DNA of 41,317 nucleotides from Deltaproteobacteria bacterium (GTDB lineage: Bacteria; Myxococcota_A; UBA9160; UBA4427), in the NCBI GenBank assembly GCA_029261835.1, contig JAJDAO010000042.1:1-41317 (forward strand). Reading direction: 5' to 3'. Below are positions 1 to 7,791 of this stretch, in pieces. A program made the position numbers and the translations under genes. The notes beneath the pieces are model-generated. The model did not search any database and was not told the origin of the DNA. It saw only the letters and a program-made list of their open reading frames with translations. The first letter of the stretch is position 1; every line of letters starts with the position of its first letter.

Positions 1-1
1 G

Positions 2-1654
2 GTCTGGAATCTCTACGGACCCACCGAGACGACGATCTGGTCGTCGGCATCGCGCGTGCGTTCGAAGGCTGACGCCGCCTTTGTCGGGCAGCCCATCGCG
101 AACACCGAGTTCCAGATCCTCAGTCCGCATCTCAGCCACCAGCCGATCGGGGTGCCTGGCGAGCTATTCATCGGCGGCGACGGTCTGGCACGCGGCTATC
201 TGGGGCGCGAGGAGCTCACCCGCGAAAAGTTCATCGAAGACCCGCGTGATCCCGACAAGCGTCTGTACCGAACGGGCGATCTGGTGGTCCGTCAGGCCGA
301 CGGCGCGATCGAGTTCCTGGGGCGTCTGGACAACCAGGTGAAGCTGCGCGGCTTCCGGATCGAGCTCGGTGAAATCGAGACCCTTCTTCACGAACGAGAC
401 GAAGTCCAGGATGCCGTGGTCATCGTGCGTGAGGATGTTCCAGGAGACCAGCGACTCGTCGCTTACTTGGTGACGAGGAACGCGAATCAGATCGAAGAGC
501 GGGTACTTCGCGAGGCACTGCGGAAGAGACTTCCGGACTATATGCTGCCGGCTACTTACGTACAGCTCGAGTCGCTGCCGATGACCCCGAATGGCAAGAT
601 CGACCGCAAGAGCCTGCCGGAGCCGGCCCAAGCACGAATCGAGAGACCTGCCTCGCACGGAGCGGATACCGCGACCGGACTCATGGAGATCTGGCAAGAG
701 CTGCTCGGCTGCAGTGGCTTCGGTCCGGACGATGACTTCTTCGACCTGGGTGGGCATTCGCTCCTCGCTGTCGAGGTAGTGAACAGCATCAATTCTCGGC
801 TCTGGAGCGATCTCACCATCGAGGAGTTCTTCGTCGACAGGACCATCGCAAGGTTGGTGGCTCGGTTGGCAGACGGGCGCTCTGGTGTTGATCCGGCTGA
901 TACCGCCGGCATCGACGAACCCGAAGCGGTTGGTCCGAGAGCTGATCTGACCGCCGTCGCGCAGGCGATCGGCAAGCATGCGCTGTCCGGAGTCGGTCGA
1001 CGTCCTTTCCGCATGCGCGATTCGCTCATCTGCAAGTGGCTCCTCGCGCCTCTGTTCGGGATCGGAGGCGGGAGCATCCGCAGGGCCGTACAGACGATCA
1101 TCCTGAAGCTCGAGGGCGGCCCGATGTTCACGCGCACGCTGCGCAAGCTGTACCTCGCCCACTACGGTATCGAAATCGGCGACTACAGTGGATTCTGCTT
1201 CGACGCGGGCAACTTCAAGCCCGGGACAAGTTTTGGGCGCTACTGCTCGGTCACACCAACGGCACGATTCGAGACGGCAAATCACCCGTCGAACACGATC
1301 TCGACATGCGGAATTTTCTACCAACAGGCCATCGGCTTCTCCTCGGGCTACGCGATTCCGAGAAACCGCATCGAAATCGGCCACGACGTCCACATCGGAC
1401 ACAACGTGACCATCGTCCACCCGACGCGGAGAATCGGCGACGGAGCCATTGTCGCGGCGGGTTCCCTCGTCGCCGAGGATGTGCCACCCTACGCGGTCGT
1501 CGCTGGCTACCCGGCGAAGGTCATCCGCTACCGCTTCTCCAAAGACAAGATCCGCGAGATCGAGGAGTCCCGGTGGTGGGAGGCCTCGCTGGAGCATCTG
1601 GAAGCCATTCGTGACGAGTTCATCAGACCAGTAGAAGGCGATCGGGTGCGGTGA
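2..1654 (+). CDS. Adenylation-carrier-hexapeptide acyltransferase fusion (5' partial)
   Basis: The reading frame is open from the window edge, so the true start lies upstream. The first visible residues, [11 protein letters not shown], are core motif A5 of an NRPS-type adenylation domain. YRTGDL (A7), a [13 protein letters not shown] stretch (A8) and NGKIDRKSL (A10, catalytic Lys) follow. A carrier domain comes next, with DLGGHSLL about 253 residues from the window start; its Ser would carry phosphopantetheine. After a linker, the last ~170 residues are a left-handed beta-helix acyltransferase of the xenobiotic/CatB type, with hexapeptide repeats and an NHPSNTIST segment whose His is the likely catalytic residue. 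Inference: an amino acid (or other acid) is adenylated, loaded on the carrier and passed by the attached acyltransferase to a sugar or glycan intermediate. The substrate cannot be read because the A3-A4 region is outside the window. It heads a run of four plus-strand EPS genes. Confidence 0.88.
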   Translation, partial: VWNLYGPTETTIWSSASRVRSKADAAFVGQPIANTEFQILSPHLSHQPIGVPGELFIGGDGLARGYLGREELTREKFIEDPRDPDKRLYRTGDLVVRQADGAIEFLGRLDNQVKLRGFRIELGEIETLLHERDEVQDAVVIVREDVPGDQRLVAYLVTRNANQIEERVLREALRKRLPDYMLPATYVQLESLPMTPNGKIDRKSLPEPAQARIERPASHGADTATGLMEIWQELLGCSGFGPDDDFFDLGGHSLLAVEVVNSINSRLWSDLTIEEFFVDRTIARLVARLADGRSGVDPADTAGIDEPEAVGPRADLTAVAQAIGKHALSGVGRRPFRMRDSLICKWLLAPLFGIGGGSIRRAVQTIILKLEGGPMFTRTLRKLYLAHYGIEIGDYSGFCFDAGNFKPGTSFGRYCSVTPTARFETANHPSNTISTCGIFYQQAIGFSSGYAIPRNRIEIGHDVHIGHNVTIVHPTRRIGDGAIVAAGSLVAEDVPPYAVVAGYPAKVIRYRFSKDKIREIEESRWWEASLEHLEAIRDEFIRPVEGDRVR

Positions 1655-1747
1655 GCGGCAGTCCCCGGCAACATGCAGCGACTGCTCGATTTCCGGCACC
1701 AGGATGCCGAAGCATAGTCTGAGGCTCTTCCACTGTCTCGGTGACGT

Positions 1748-2749
1748 ATGACGCGAGCGATCAGCAAGAGCGACCCGCGCGAAATCCCCGACGTCTCGGT
1801 CGTCATCATCAGCTACAACACCTCCGAGCTGACGCGGCGCTGCATCCGGTCGATCGATCGCGAGCGCGCGGCCTGCGACCTCGAGGTCATCGTCGTCGAC
1901 AACGCATCCGACGATGACTCGGTTCAGAAGATCCGAGACGAGTTCTCGTGGGTCGTCGTAATTGCGAATAAGGAGAATCTGGGCTTTGCGAGCGCCAACA
2001 ACATCGGCTTCGAGAGGGCACGCGGCCGGTATGTGCTCGTCTTGAATCCCGATACGGAAGTCGAAGACTCCGCTATTGCGAAGACCCTCGAGTTCGCGGA
2101 CGCGTGCCCTGACCTGGGAGCGGCGGGATGCCGCGTGTTTCGCCCGGACGGCAACCAAGCGGCCTCGATCTTTCGCTTCATTCGTCTGCGGGATATCGCG
2201 TTGAATCTCTTCATCCCCCATCGCATCATAAAGCGCAGCAAACTCCTCTGGAAGGCACGCTACTCCGACCGAGACTTCGATCAGGTCCAGGACGTGGACG
2301 TGATCGCGGGCTGCTTCATGTTCGTGCCGCGCCGGGTGCTCGAGGTGGTCGGGGGAATGGATTCCGACTTCTTCATGTATGGCGAAGAGTCGGAATGGTG
2401 CCATCGCATCCGATCCAATGGCTTCTCGGTGCTGTACTTTCCAGGCGCTCGAATCGTCCACATCGCCGGTGCAGCCACCGAGAAGGTTCGCCCCAGGATG
2501 ATGATGATCATGGCCCGAAGCCAGCTGCTGTTGATGGACAAGATTCGAGGCTGGCCGGCCGCCTACGCGGCCAACGCGATGATGTTGTTGCGGGAGATTC
2601 CACGCTGCATCTTGTGGCTTCTGCTCGCCGGGATACCCGGTGCGCGCAGATCGGAATTCGTGAGCGCGCTCGAAATGTCGGTACGCCGAACGCCCATGTT
2701 TCTTCGAGGGCTCTATCGCAGGGAGTGGACGCTAGGGCGCCTTTCCTGA
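1748..2749 (+). CDS. Glycosyltransferase family 2 (rhamnosyltransferase-like)
   Basis: 333-residue GT-A fold enzyme of the WbbL/rhamnosyltransferase type. Visible motifs are VSVVIISYNTSE (residues 16-27), VIVVDNASDD around residue 50 for nucleotide binding, LNPDTEVED at 99-107 as the DXD-like metal site, and MYGEESEWCHR at 210-220, the acidic/Arg catalytic region of the family. It probably transfers a sugar from an NDP-sugar to a lipid-linked EPS repeat at the inner face of the cytoplasmic membrane. It starts 93 bases after the acyltransferase fusion and is followed 31 bases later by a sulfotransferase, so the run is likely one transcript. The acceptor and sugar cannot be told from sequence. 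Confidence 0.92.
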   Translation: MTRAISKSDPREIPDVSVVIISYNTSELTRRCIRSIDRERAACDLEVIVVDNASDDDSVQKIRDEFSWVVVIANKENLGFASANNIGFERARGRYVLVLNPDTEVEDSAIAKTLEFADACPDLGAAGCRVFRPDGNQAASIFRFIRLRDIALNLFIPHRIIKRSKLLWKARYSDRDFDQVQDVDVIAGCFMFVPRRVLEVVGGMDSDFFMYGEESEWCHRIRSNGFSVLYFPGARIVHIAGAATEKVRPRMMMIMARSQLLLMDKIRGWPAAYAANAMMLLREIPRCILWLLLAGIPGARRSEFVSALEMSVRRTPMFLRGLYRREWTLGRLS

Positions 2750-2780
2750 GGAGGGAGCGTCCGTACGCTCGTGTAACCCA

Positions 2781-3749
2781 ATGGTCAAGAACTTGATCAA
2801 GCATGCGCTCGTCCCACCGCTGCGCGCCCTCGCGATGGGTCTTCTGTGGCCGCTCGAGGCCGTGCTGCGCACGCGTTCCGACAACTCGTCCGCCCCGGCG
2901 TGCTTCGTGATCGGCCCACCTCGCTCGGGCACTACGTTGGTCTACGAACTGCTCGTGCATCGCTTCGAGTTCGCCTACCTGTCGAACCTGGCCCACCGGC
3001 TCTACCGCACACCGGTGGCCGCTTCCTGGCTCGGCCGCGCTACGATCCGCGCGTGGCGCGGGCAATTCGAGAGTCAGTACGGCCACATCGCAGGATGGGG
3101 AGCGCCCAACGAGGGCGGCTGGGTGTGGGACCGCTGGATCCACAGCACCGGTTCACTGGACGCTGGGGCGGCCGACCGGATGCCACGGCGCCTGATCGCC
3201 CGCACCGTGAACGGCATTGCGCGGGTGCTCGGCGCGCCGTTCCTGAACAAGAACGTGATGCACAGCGTCCAGATGCGCCTCTTGGACCACCTGCTGCCGG
3301 GTTGCCTCTTCATCGAGGTCCGGCGGGATCCGGCGGCCAACGTTCGCTCTATCGTGCGGGCGCGAGAGAGGGGTCGCGGTCCGAACCGCGGGGAGTGGTG
3401 GTCCGTGCGTCCCGACGGTGCGGAGCACCACGAGGGGAAGGGACCGATCGTGGAGGCCTGTTTCCAGATTCGAGGCGTACGCGATGCGATCGAGCAGGCG
3501 GCACGGGAGATCGGCAGCCACCGGCTCCTGACGCTCGAATACGGCGAGGTGTGTGCGGACCCTCGCGGAGCGCTCGACAGCGTGCACGCGTTCCTGGCGT
3601 CCCACGGTGTCGACCTCCGCCAACGGGGAGAAGTCCCCGAGAAGTTCCAACGCCACGGCGACCGCCCGCTCGATGACGAGAGCGAGGCCCACATGCGCGA
3701 GGCGTTGTCCCGTTTCTTCGGGCGGCGCCAAGAGGCCCCCACACCGTGA
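2781..3749 (+). CDS. Sulfotransferase family protein
   Basis: 322 residues. The N-terminal half has the PAPS 5'-phosphosulfate loop, VIGPPRSGTTLVYELL (residues 43-58). A 3'-phosphate-binding segment, IEVRRDPAANVRSIV, lies near residues 178-192. An N-terminal stretch of about 30 residues before the loop may be a membrane or anchoring segment. Likely role: transfer of sulfate from PAPS to a hydroxyl of the EPS repeat unit or a lipid-linked intermediate. No APS kinase/sulfurylase gene is in the window, so PAPS must come from elsewhere. The start ATG has no close Shine-Dalgarno; a GGAGGG lies 25 bases upstream with a small hairpin between. A second, distant sulfotransferase occurs at 12820-13656. 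Confidence 0.85.
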   Translation: MVKNLIKHALVPPLRALAMGLLWPLEAVLRTRSDNSSAPACFVIGPPRSGTTLVYELLVHRFEFAYLSNLAHRLYRTPVAASWLGRATIRAWRGQFESQYGHIAGWGAPNEGGWVWDRWIHSTGSLDAGAADRMPRRLIARTVNGIARVLGAPFLNKNVMHSVQMRLLDHLLPGCLFIEVRRDPAANVRSIVRARERGRGPNRGEWWSVRPDGAEHHEGKGPIVEACFQIRGVRDAIEQAAREIGSHRLLTLEYGEVCADPRGALDSVHAFLASHGVDLRQRGEVPEKFQRHGDRPLDDESEAHMREALSRFFGRRQEAPTP

Positions 3750-3824
3750 ACCCGCGCAGACGCCGAACCCAGCAGCACACTAGACGGCGAGCACCGCATG
3801 CCCTAACGCAGGAGGCGAGAGCCG

Positions 3825-4847
3825 ATGCGCGTTGAACCCCTGGACCGCTGTCGCTGGCTCGAGCTCACAGCCGAGTTCGACGACCTGAACTACCGCCAAT
3901 GCTGGGACTTCGGCGTGGCCTGCGCGGAGCAGGTGGGCGCGCGTAGCGAACACATCGCCGTGCTGGACGGAGACGAGATCGTCGCGCTCGCCGACGTGCG
4001 CGTGAAGACCGTTCCGGTGCTCGGTGGGGGCATCGCCTACGTGAATGGCGGGCCCCTGGTCGGCAGGTCTGACGGCGCGAGCAGCCGTCTGGATGCGGCA
4101 CTCGGCGCCTTGACCGAGGAGTACGTGGAGCGCCGCGGCCTGGTGCTTCGCGTGGCTCCCGCCCCGGCCTCGGCCGACTGGGCGGAACGCCTCACGGAGG
4201 TCTTCGTAGCGCGGGGATTCGAGCTGATGGAGCCGCCGGACGGGACCATCCTGATCGACCTCGAGCCCCCGCTCGATGAGCTCCGCAAGGGGTTCAAGAA
4301 GAAGTGGCGCTACTACCTGACGAAGAGCGAGAAGGCGGGGCTCGAGGTGCGCGCAGGCCGGGATCCCGAGCTGTTCGAGAGCTTCATCGGGCTCTTCGAC
4401 CACATGATCGAGCGCAAGGGCTTCGGCGTGAACCTACACCCGCGACTCTACGCGGACGTCCAGCGAGAGGCCGCTCCCGGCGCGCCGTTCCTCGTCGCAC
4501 TGGCCGAGCTGGACGGCGAACCCGTCGCAGGACACGTCTCGTCGCTCGCCGGAGACACCGCGGTCTATCTGCTCGGCGCGTCGGAGGGCGCGGGCCTCGA
4601 CACCTACGCCGCGTATCTGCTCCAGTGGTACGTGATCGAGACCGCGAAGGCCGCCGGCTGCCGCTGGTACGACCTCGGAGGGATCGATCCCGAGGGCAAC
4701 CCCGGCGTCTACCACTTCAAGAAGGGCATGGGGGGCGTCGACGTCCGCCCCGCCGGCCCATTCGAAAGGAGCGCCCGGGGTCTCAAGGCCCGCGTCACCG
4801 GAGTGGGCGAGAAGCTCTTCCGGGCCGTTCGTTCCCGGCGTCGCTGA
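3825..4847 (+). CDS. FemAB-like aminoacyltransferase / GNAT-fold protein
   Basis: 340 residues with the duplicated GNAT architecture of the FemAB family: an N-terminal half to about residue 145 and a C-terminal half from about 150. The hallmark basic segment LRKGFKKKWRYYLTKSEKAG (153-172) opens the second domain, and YDLGGIDPEGNPGVYHFKKG near residue 290 is the conserved C-terminal signature. FemX-type enzymes move aminoacyl groups from tRNA to lipid II, but relatives in EPS/exosortase loci (FemAB-related, PEP-CTERM-associated) have unproven substrates. Here the context favours amino-acid decoration of a glycan. A strong AGGAGG lies nine bases before the ATG. It is the last gene of the plus-strand run and converges on the secreted protein at 4942-6426. 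Confidence 0.85.
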   Translation: MRVEPLDRCRWLELTAEFDDLNYRQCWDFGVACAEQVGARSEHIAVLDGDEIVALADVRVKTVPVLGGGIAYVNGGPLVGRSDGASSRLDAALGALTEEYVERRGLVLRVAPAPASADWAERLTEVFVARGFELMEPPDGTILIDLEPPLDELRKGFKKKWRYYLTKSEKAGLEVRAGRDPELFESFIGLFDHMIERKGFGVNLHPRLYADVQREAAPGAPFLVALAELDGEPVAGHVSSLAGDTAVYLLGASEGAGLDTYAAYLLQWYVIETAKAAGCRWYDLGGIDPEGNPGVYHFKKGMGGVDVRPAGPFERSARGLKARVTGVGEKLFRAVRSRRR

Positions 4848-4941
4848 CTGTTCAGCGGCCTGAGAGAGACGATCCTCGCGGCGTTCTGCGACTCTTCTCG
4901 GTGGGCGATCCAGTCGGCGTTGCGATCTCTACGTGCTTCGA

Positions 4942-6426
4942 TCACTCGGAGAGCAGGATGGGCGGAGGCACTTGCCCAGCCGGGGGCTGACCGGGTTCGG
5001 GCAGCGGTGGCGCCTCGCCGGGGCCGCCGTAGGCCTTGTGCATCTCGGCGAGGTAGGTGTTGCAGTAGGCACCGCAGTAGTAGTTCCACGGAGGTGAGCC
5101 CATCCGGTCGGTGTACGCGAAGAAGGCAGGGTGGTTCCAGTCCGCCTCGAGGTGAAGGAGTCGCCCGATGGCCGCTACACCGAAGTACATGGACGTATAG
5201 CGCTGGTAGTTTCCGACTGACATCAGTCCTGTGCTGCGCTGCACGCTCAGGCTCGGCTGGGGAATGCCCGGCCCGCCATGCGCGGAGCAGTACGTGCCTG
5301 CCATGCAGCGGCTGCCGTCCACCAGCTCGGCGGGGTCCGCACATGCCTTGCCGCCCGAGCCGCTATTGATCCACCTGTCGTACTTGCCGCTCGAGCAGTC
5401 CAGCTCTCCCCACAGTGCCTCACCGTGGACCGACGAGATGTACGTCATGCCGTCTTCTTGGAAGATGTTGCCTCCATGGGTCCTCCCAATGTTCAGCATG
5501 TCCTGGTTCCGGAGCAGAAAGCCCGCATACAGGATCGGCGCCTTTCGGCCCATGTGGATGCCGCCGTTGGCCGGCCAGGTCTTGCCGTTGATCGCCAGAT
5601 AGTACGTATCGATTCCGAACTGGACGGCCTCGTTCACGAGCGTGCGCTTCTCTTCGCTCGCGTCGTTGTGCATTGTGCGCAGAATGGCCACCGTGATCGA
5701 GATGGCGAGGCGGGTCCCATAGGCGGCGGCACCTCCCCCGCCGGGCGTCCGCATGGCGTCCCCGGGATGCCCGTAGCGGTTCCTCGAACCTTCGATGTGA
5801 TCGAGCCAGACGCCGTTGAAGACGGCCTCTGCGCTGGCGATCGAAACCTGCCCCGGTACCTCTGGCACCTTGGGGAGGACGCCGAGGTCGATATCGGCGG
5901 AGAAGATCGGCTTGTCCGTGCCAAAATACGGTGGACGGAAGGAGTTGGTGGGAGGCCGTGTTGCCAACACGGTGAGCACAGAGGCCTGTTTGAGGCAGGT
6001 CTTGTACGACGTGCTGCGATCGCAGCCGCCAGTATCGATGTCGTAGGAGATCACCTTCAAGATGGAGTCATTCGCGGCGAAGGTGCGAGGCAATGACGGA
6101 GGCGCGCTGAAGGAAGTGCCGATCCGATCGTCGAGACTCTGGCCGCGGAGCTCGGCGGCCGTGCGGTTCACGTCGTAGCCGTGGTGACCGTTCGAGTAGG
6201 GTGGATTCATCGAGACGATGCGGACTCCTTGGCCCGCTGTGTTTTCCACCACCCAGGGCTCGCCATCAACGAAGCGACCGGTCTGGTAGTCACCGTCGAA
6301 GTTGAAGGTGATGCCGCTGGTCGTCACTGACGTGTCGGACCACGCCACCAGGGGGTGGCCCACAAAAGCCATTACCAGGGCCAGAAGACCGCCTGCCTTG
6401 ATCCCGCGCATGCTCATTCTTCTCAT
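4942..6426 (-). CDS. Secreted protein of unknown family with PPILL C-terminal tail
   Basis: About 494 residues from the chosen start (ATG at 6426; the frame is open to 6498, and ATGs at 6417 and 6411 are also possible). A basic n-region and a hydrophobic run (GLLALVMAFVG) ending near LVAWS form a signal peptide, so the protein is exported. The N-terminal ~200 residues look beta-rich, with TFNFDGDYQTGRFVDGEPWV as a recognisable opening. The middle and C-terminal part look mainly helical, with paired Cys near the end (DCSSGK, CMAGTYCSAHG, YYCGAYCN) that suggest disulfides. The last residues are proline-rich and end PPPILLSE, almost the same as the end of the beta-helix protein at 7792-8997. I do not recognise a catalytic motif; a polysaccharide-processing or EPS-associated structural role is only inferred from location. 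Confidence 0.75.
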   Translation of the reverse strand: MRRMSMRGIKAGGLLALVMAFVGHPLVAWSDTSVTTSGITFNFDGDYQTGRFVDGEPWVVENTAGQGVRIVSMNPPYSNGHHGYDVNRTAAELRGQSLDDRIGTSFSAPPSLPRTFAANDSILKVISYDIDTGGCDRSTSYKTCLKQASVLTVLATRPPTNSFRPPYFGTDKPIFSADIDLGVLPKVPEVPGQVSIASAEAVFNGVWLDHIEGSRNRYGHPGDAMRTPGGGGAAAYGTRLAISITVAILRTMHNDASEEKRTLVNEAVQFGIDTYYLAINGKTWPANGGIHMGRKAPILYAGFLLRNQDMLNIGRTHGGNIFQEDGMTYISSVHGEALWGELDCSSGKYDRWINSGSGGKACADPAELVDGSRCMAGTYCSAHGGPGIPQPSLSVQRSTGLMSVGNYQRYTSMYFGVAAIGRLLHLEADWNHPAFFAYTDRMGSPPWNYYCGAYCNTYLAEMHKAYGGPGEAPPLPEPGQPPAGQVPPPILLSE

Positions 6427-6803
6427 ATTGGACGCGTCCTGCCACCGGCGCACTGCGTGGGGACCCCACGTGCACTCGGTTTCATCCGTCGCACGCATCG
6501 CACGCGCGAGTGAGTGAGTGACTGTTCCGTCGGATCATCGTTCGCTCGGGTCCGATAGCGCGTGATGGCGGTCACCGGGCGCAAGCAAATCGAGCACAAT
6601 CGAGTTGGGCCGAACGGCGCCCCGGGCTGGGATGCCGACGAGATTCGGGTGAATCGATAGGGGGTTGCCAAGAAACCTGCAAACTGGCTGCGGCCCGGCA
6701 TCTCGCACGTGGCTCCCCCTCTCCTTTGATCCCTGCCCACGCTCCTCAGTTCCCCCGGGTCGCGCAGTGGATGACAGATTCTCGCATCCCGGACGGTCGG
6801 TCC
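6427..6803. other. Intergenic stretch with a short perfect inverted repeat
   Basis: 377 bases between the NodB gene stop and the secreted-protein start, both on the minus strand. The only clear element is the inverted repeat at 6456-6470 (arms CGTGGGG and CCCCACG around one A), 30-44 bases before the chosen start codon. A short GTGA-type simple repeat lies near 6509-6522. I see no gene, terminator or convincing promoter in the rest. Confidence 0.4.
6456..6470. promoter_or_regulatory. Perfect 7-bp-arm inverted repeat, candidate operator
   Basis: CGTGGGG-A-CCCCACG, with its centre about 37 bases upstream of the ATG at 6426, where a repressor or activator site could sit. If translation starts at 6498 instead, the repeat would lie inside the coding region and the operator reading would weaken. 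Confidence 0.3.
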
Positions 6804-7469
6804 TCAGCGACGGCTCTTGATCGCGATCTTCAGGCGGCGCAAGAGTTCGCTCGGCAGATGGGGCCTCGCGACTCGCAGGCGGGCCACAGTTCGGCCGTCC
6901 TCGTCGGCTCGAATCGTTGTCCGAGGTTGAAACCAGGCATCCCTCCTGGCGAGCCCGCCGTCGCTGCTGAAAACCGCCTCGTAGCCGTGTTCCCTGAGGC
7001 ATCGAAGCACACGGCCGTCGTAGGCGCCGAAGGGGCATGCCGCCGCCACCACGGGCCCCCCGATCACATCCTCGATCCTGCTCCGGGCGCTGCCGACCTC
7101 CCTCTCGAGGGCCGCAGCATCCAGCTGGCGCCAGGACCGGTGCTCCATGCCGTGGGAGCCGATGCGCATTCCGGCCCGGGCCAGCTCGCGGATCTGCTCT
7201 TGCGAGAGGTAGCCGGCTTCACCGATCTTGCCCGCGACCACGAAGATATCCGCCGTCAAACCGCGTTCGACCAGGGCGGGGAGCGCAATGTCGAAGTCCG
7301 AGCGGTTGCCGTCGTCGAAGGTGATCCGCACCCTCGGCTCGTCGCGAGCGCTCTCGAGGACACTCTCGAAGATCTCCTGGCTGGTCCAGACCTGCTCTTC
7401 GCCCGCTTCTAGGGGGACCTGGGGCGATCCGATTCCGTGGAAGGTGAGATTGATTGCGTGGGTGAGCAT
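6804..7469 (-). CDS. Polysaccharide deacetylase (NodB domain)
   Basis: 221 residues, a single CE4/NodB domain. ITFDDGNRSD (49-58) carries the catalytic-base and metal Asp pair, and GSHGMEHRSW (104-113) carries the two metal-binding His (106, 110). AACPFGAYD (143-151) is the later substrate-site motif. It opens with INLTFHGIG, typical of stand-alone EPS-locus deacetylases. It lacks the DVEDYFQ opening of the PEP-CTERM-type deacetylases, and no signal peptide is visible. Likely role: hydrolysis of N- or O-acetyl groups on a sugar of the EPS, with a divalent metal. It is transcribed in the same direction as the secreted protein downstream, but 377 bases separate them. Confidence 0.9.
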   Translation of the reverse strand: MLTHAINLTFHGIGSPQVPLEAGEEQVWTSQEIFESVLESARDEPRVRITFDDGNRSDFDIALPALVERGLTADIFVVAGKIGEAGYLSQEQIRELARAGMRIGSHGMEHRSWRQLDAAALEREVGSARSRIEDVIGGPVVAAACPFGAYDGRVLRCLREHGYEAVFSSDGGLARRDAWFQPRTTIRADEDGRTVARLRVARPHLPSELLRRLKIAIKSRR

Positions 7470-7653
7470 CGCGTGCCAGCTTTCTAGCCCTCATTGCGCG
7501 CTATCGCACACCCCGTAGGGAATCAGCAGCGGAGCTTCCCCCCGCCCGAGTTCTTTCGTGCCCGCGCCCGCTTGTCAGGATGTTCCGAGCTAGCGCGGTA
7601 TTCCGGCCAGTGGCCGCCGCGGGCGAGATTTCGGGCCGCCGCGCCCTGCTCGT

Positions 7654-7667
7654 GTGACCCGGGTCAC
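7654..7667. promoter_or_regulatory. 14-bp perfect palindrome, candidate operator
   Basis: GTGACCCGGGTCAC is self-complementary over its full length. It lies 125 bases upstream of the beta-helix start codon and 185 bases from the deacetylase start, a plausible site for a dimeric regulator acting on either gene. Confidence 0.35.
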
Positions 7668-7687
7668 GCCACCCCCCTACGCATGGA

Positions 7688-7752
7688 ACCGATAGGAGGG
7701 ATGGGTCCACCATCGGCCTTCGAGCTAAGTCTCATCGAGAAGCCGTATCGGT
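7688..7752 (+). other. Possible structured leader upstream of beta-helix gene
   Basis: ACCGATA (7688-7694) pairs with TATCGGT (7746-7752). Inside are GATGG/CCATC (7700-7704 with 7710-7714) and GGC-TTC/GAA-GCC (7715-7721 with 7739-7744, one bulge). Together these could form a three-way junction about 40 bases before the start codon. The helices are short, so chance is a real alternative. Confidence 0.25.
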
Positions 7753-7791
7753 GGGTGGGCATGGCAGAGCCATAGCATGAGAGGGACCAGC

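Larger units (their letters stand above)
7470..7791. other. Divergent intergenic region with palindrome and possible leader fold
   Basis: 322 bases between divergent genes (NodB deacetylase to the left, beta-helix protein to the right), so it should hold both promoters. It contains a 14-base perfect palindrome at 7654-7667 and a set of complementary segments at 7688-7752. I could not assign -35/-10 boxes with confidence. Confidence 0.4.

Noticed and set aside
56..1654. GTG at 56 as the start of the first gene
   Set aside because: The frame continues to the window edge and encodes adenylation motif A5 before position 56, so the gene is truncated by the window.
164..2461. Long open frame (765 codons) on the minus strand
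   Set aside because: It runs antisense to the acyltransferase fusion and GT2 genes, both with clear family motifs. GC-rich third positions make such shadow frames common.
7688..7752. Cyclic-di-GMP riboswitch
   Set aside because: A three-way junction is possible, but the conserved GEMM core sequences are not present.
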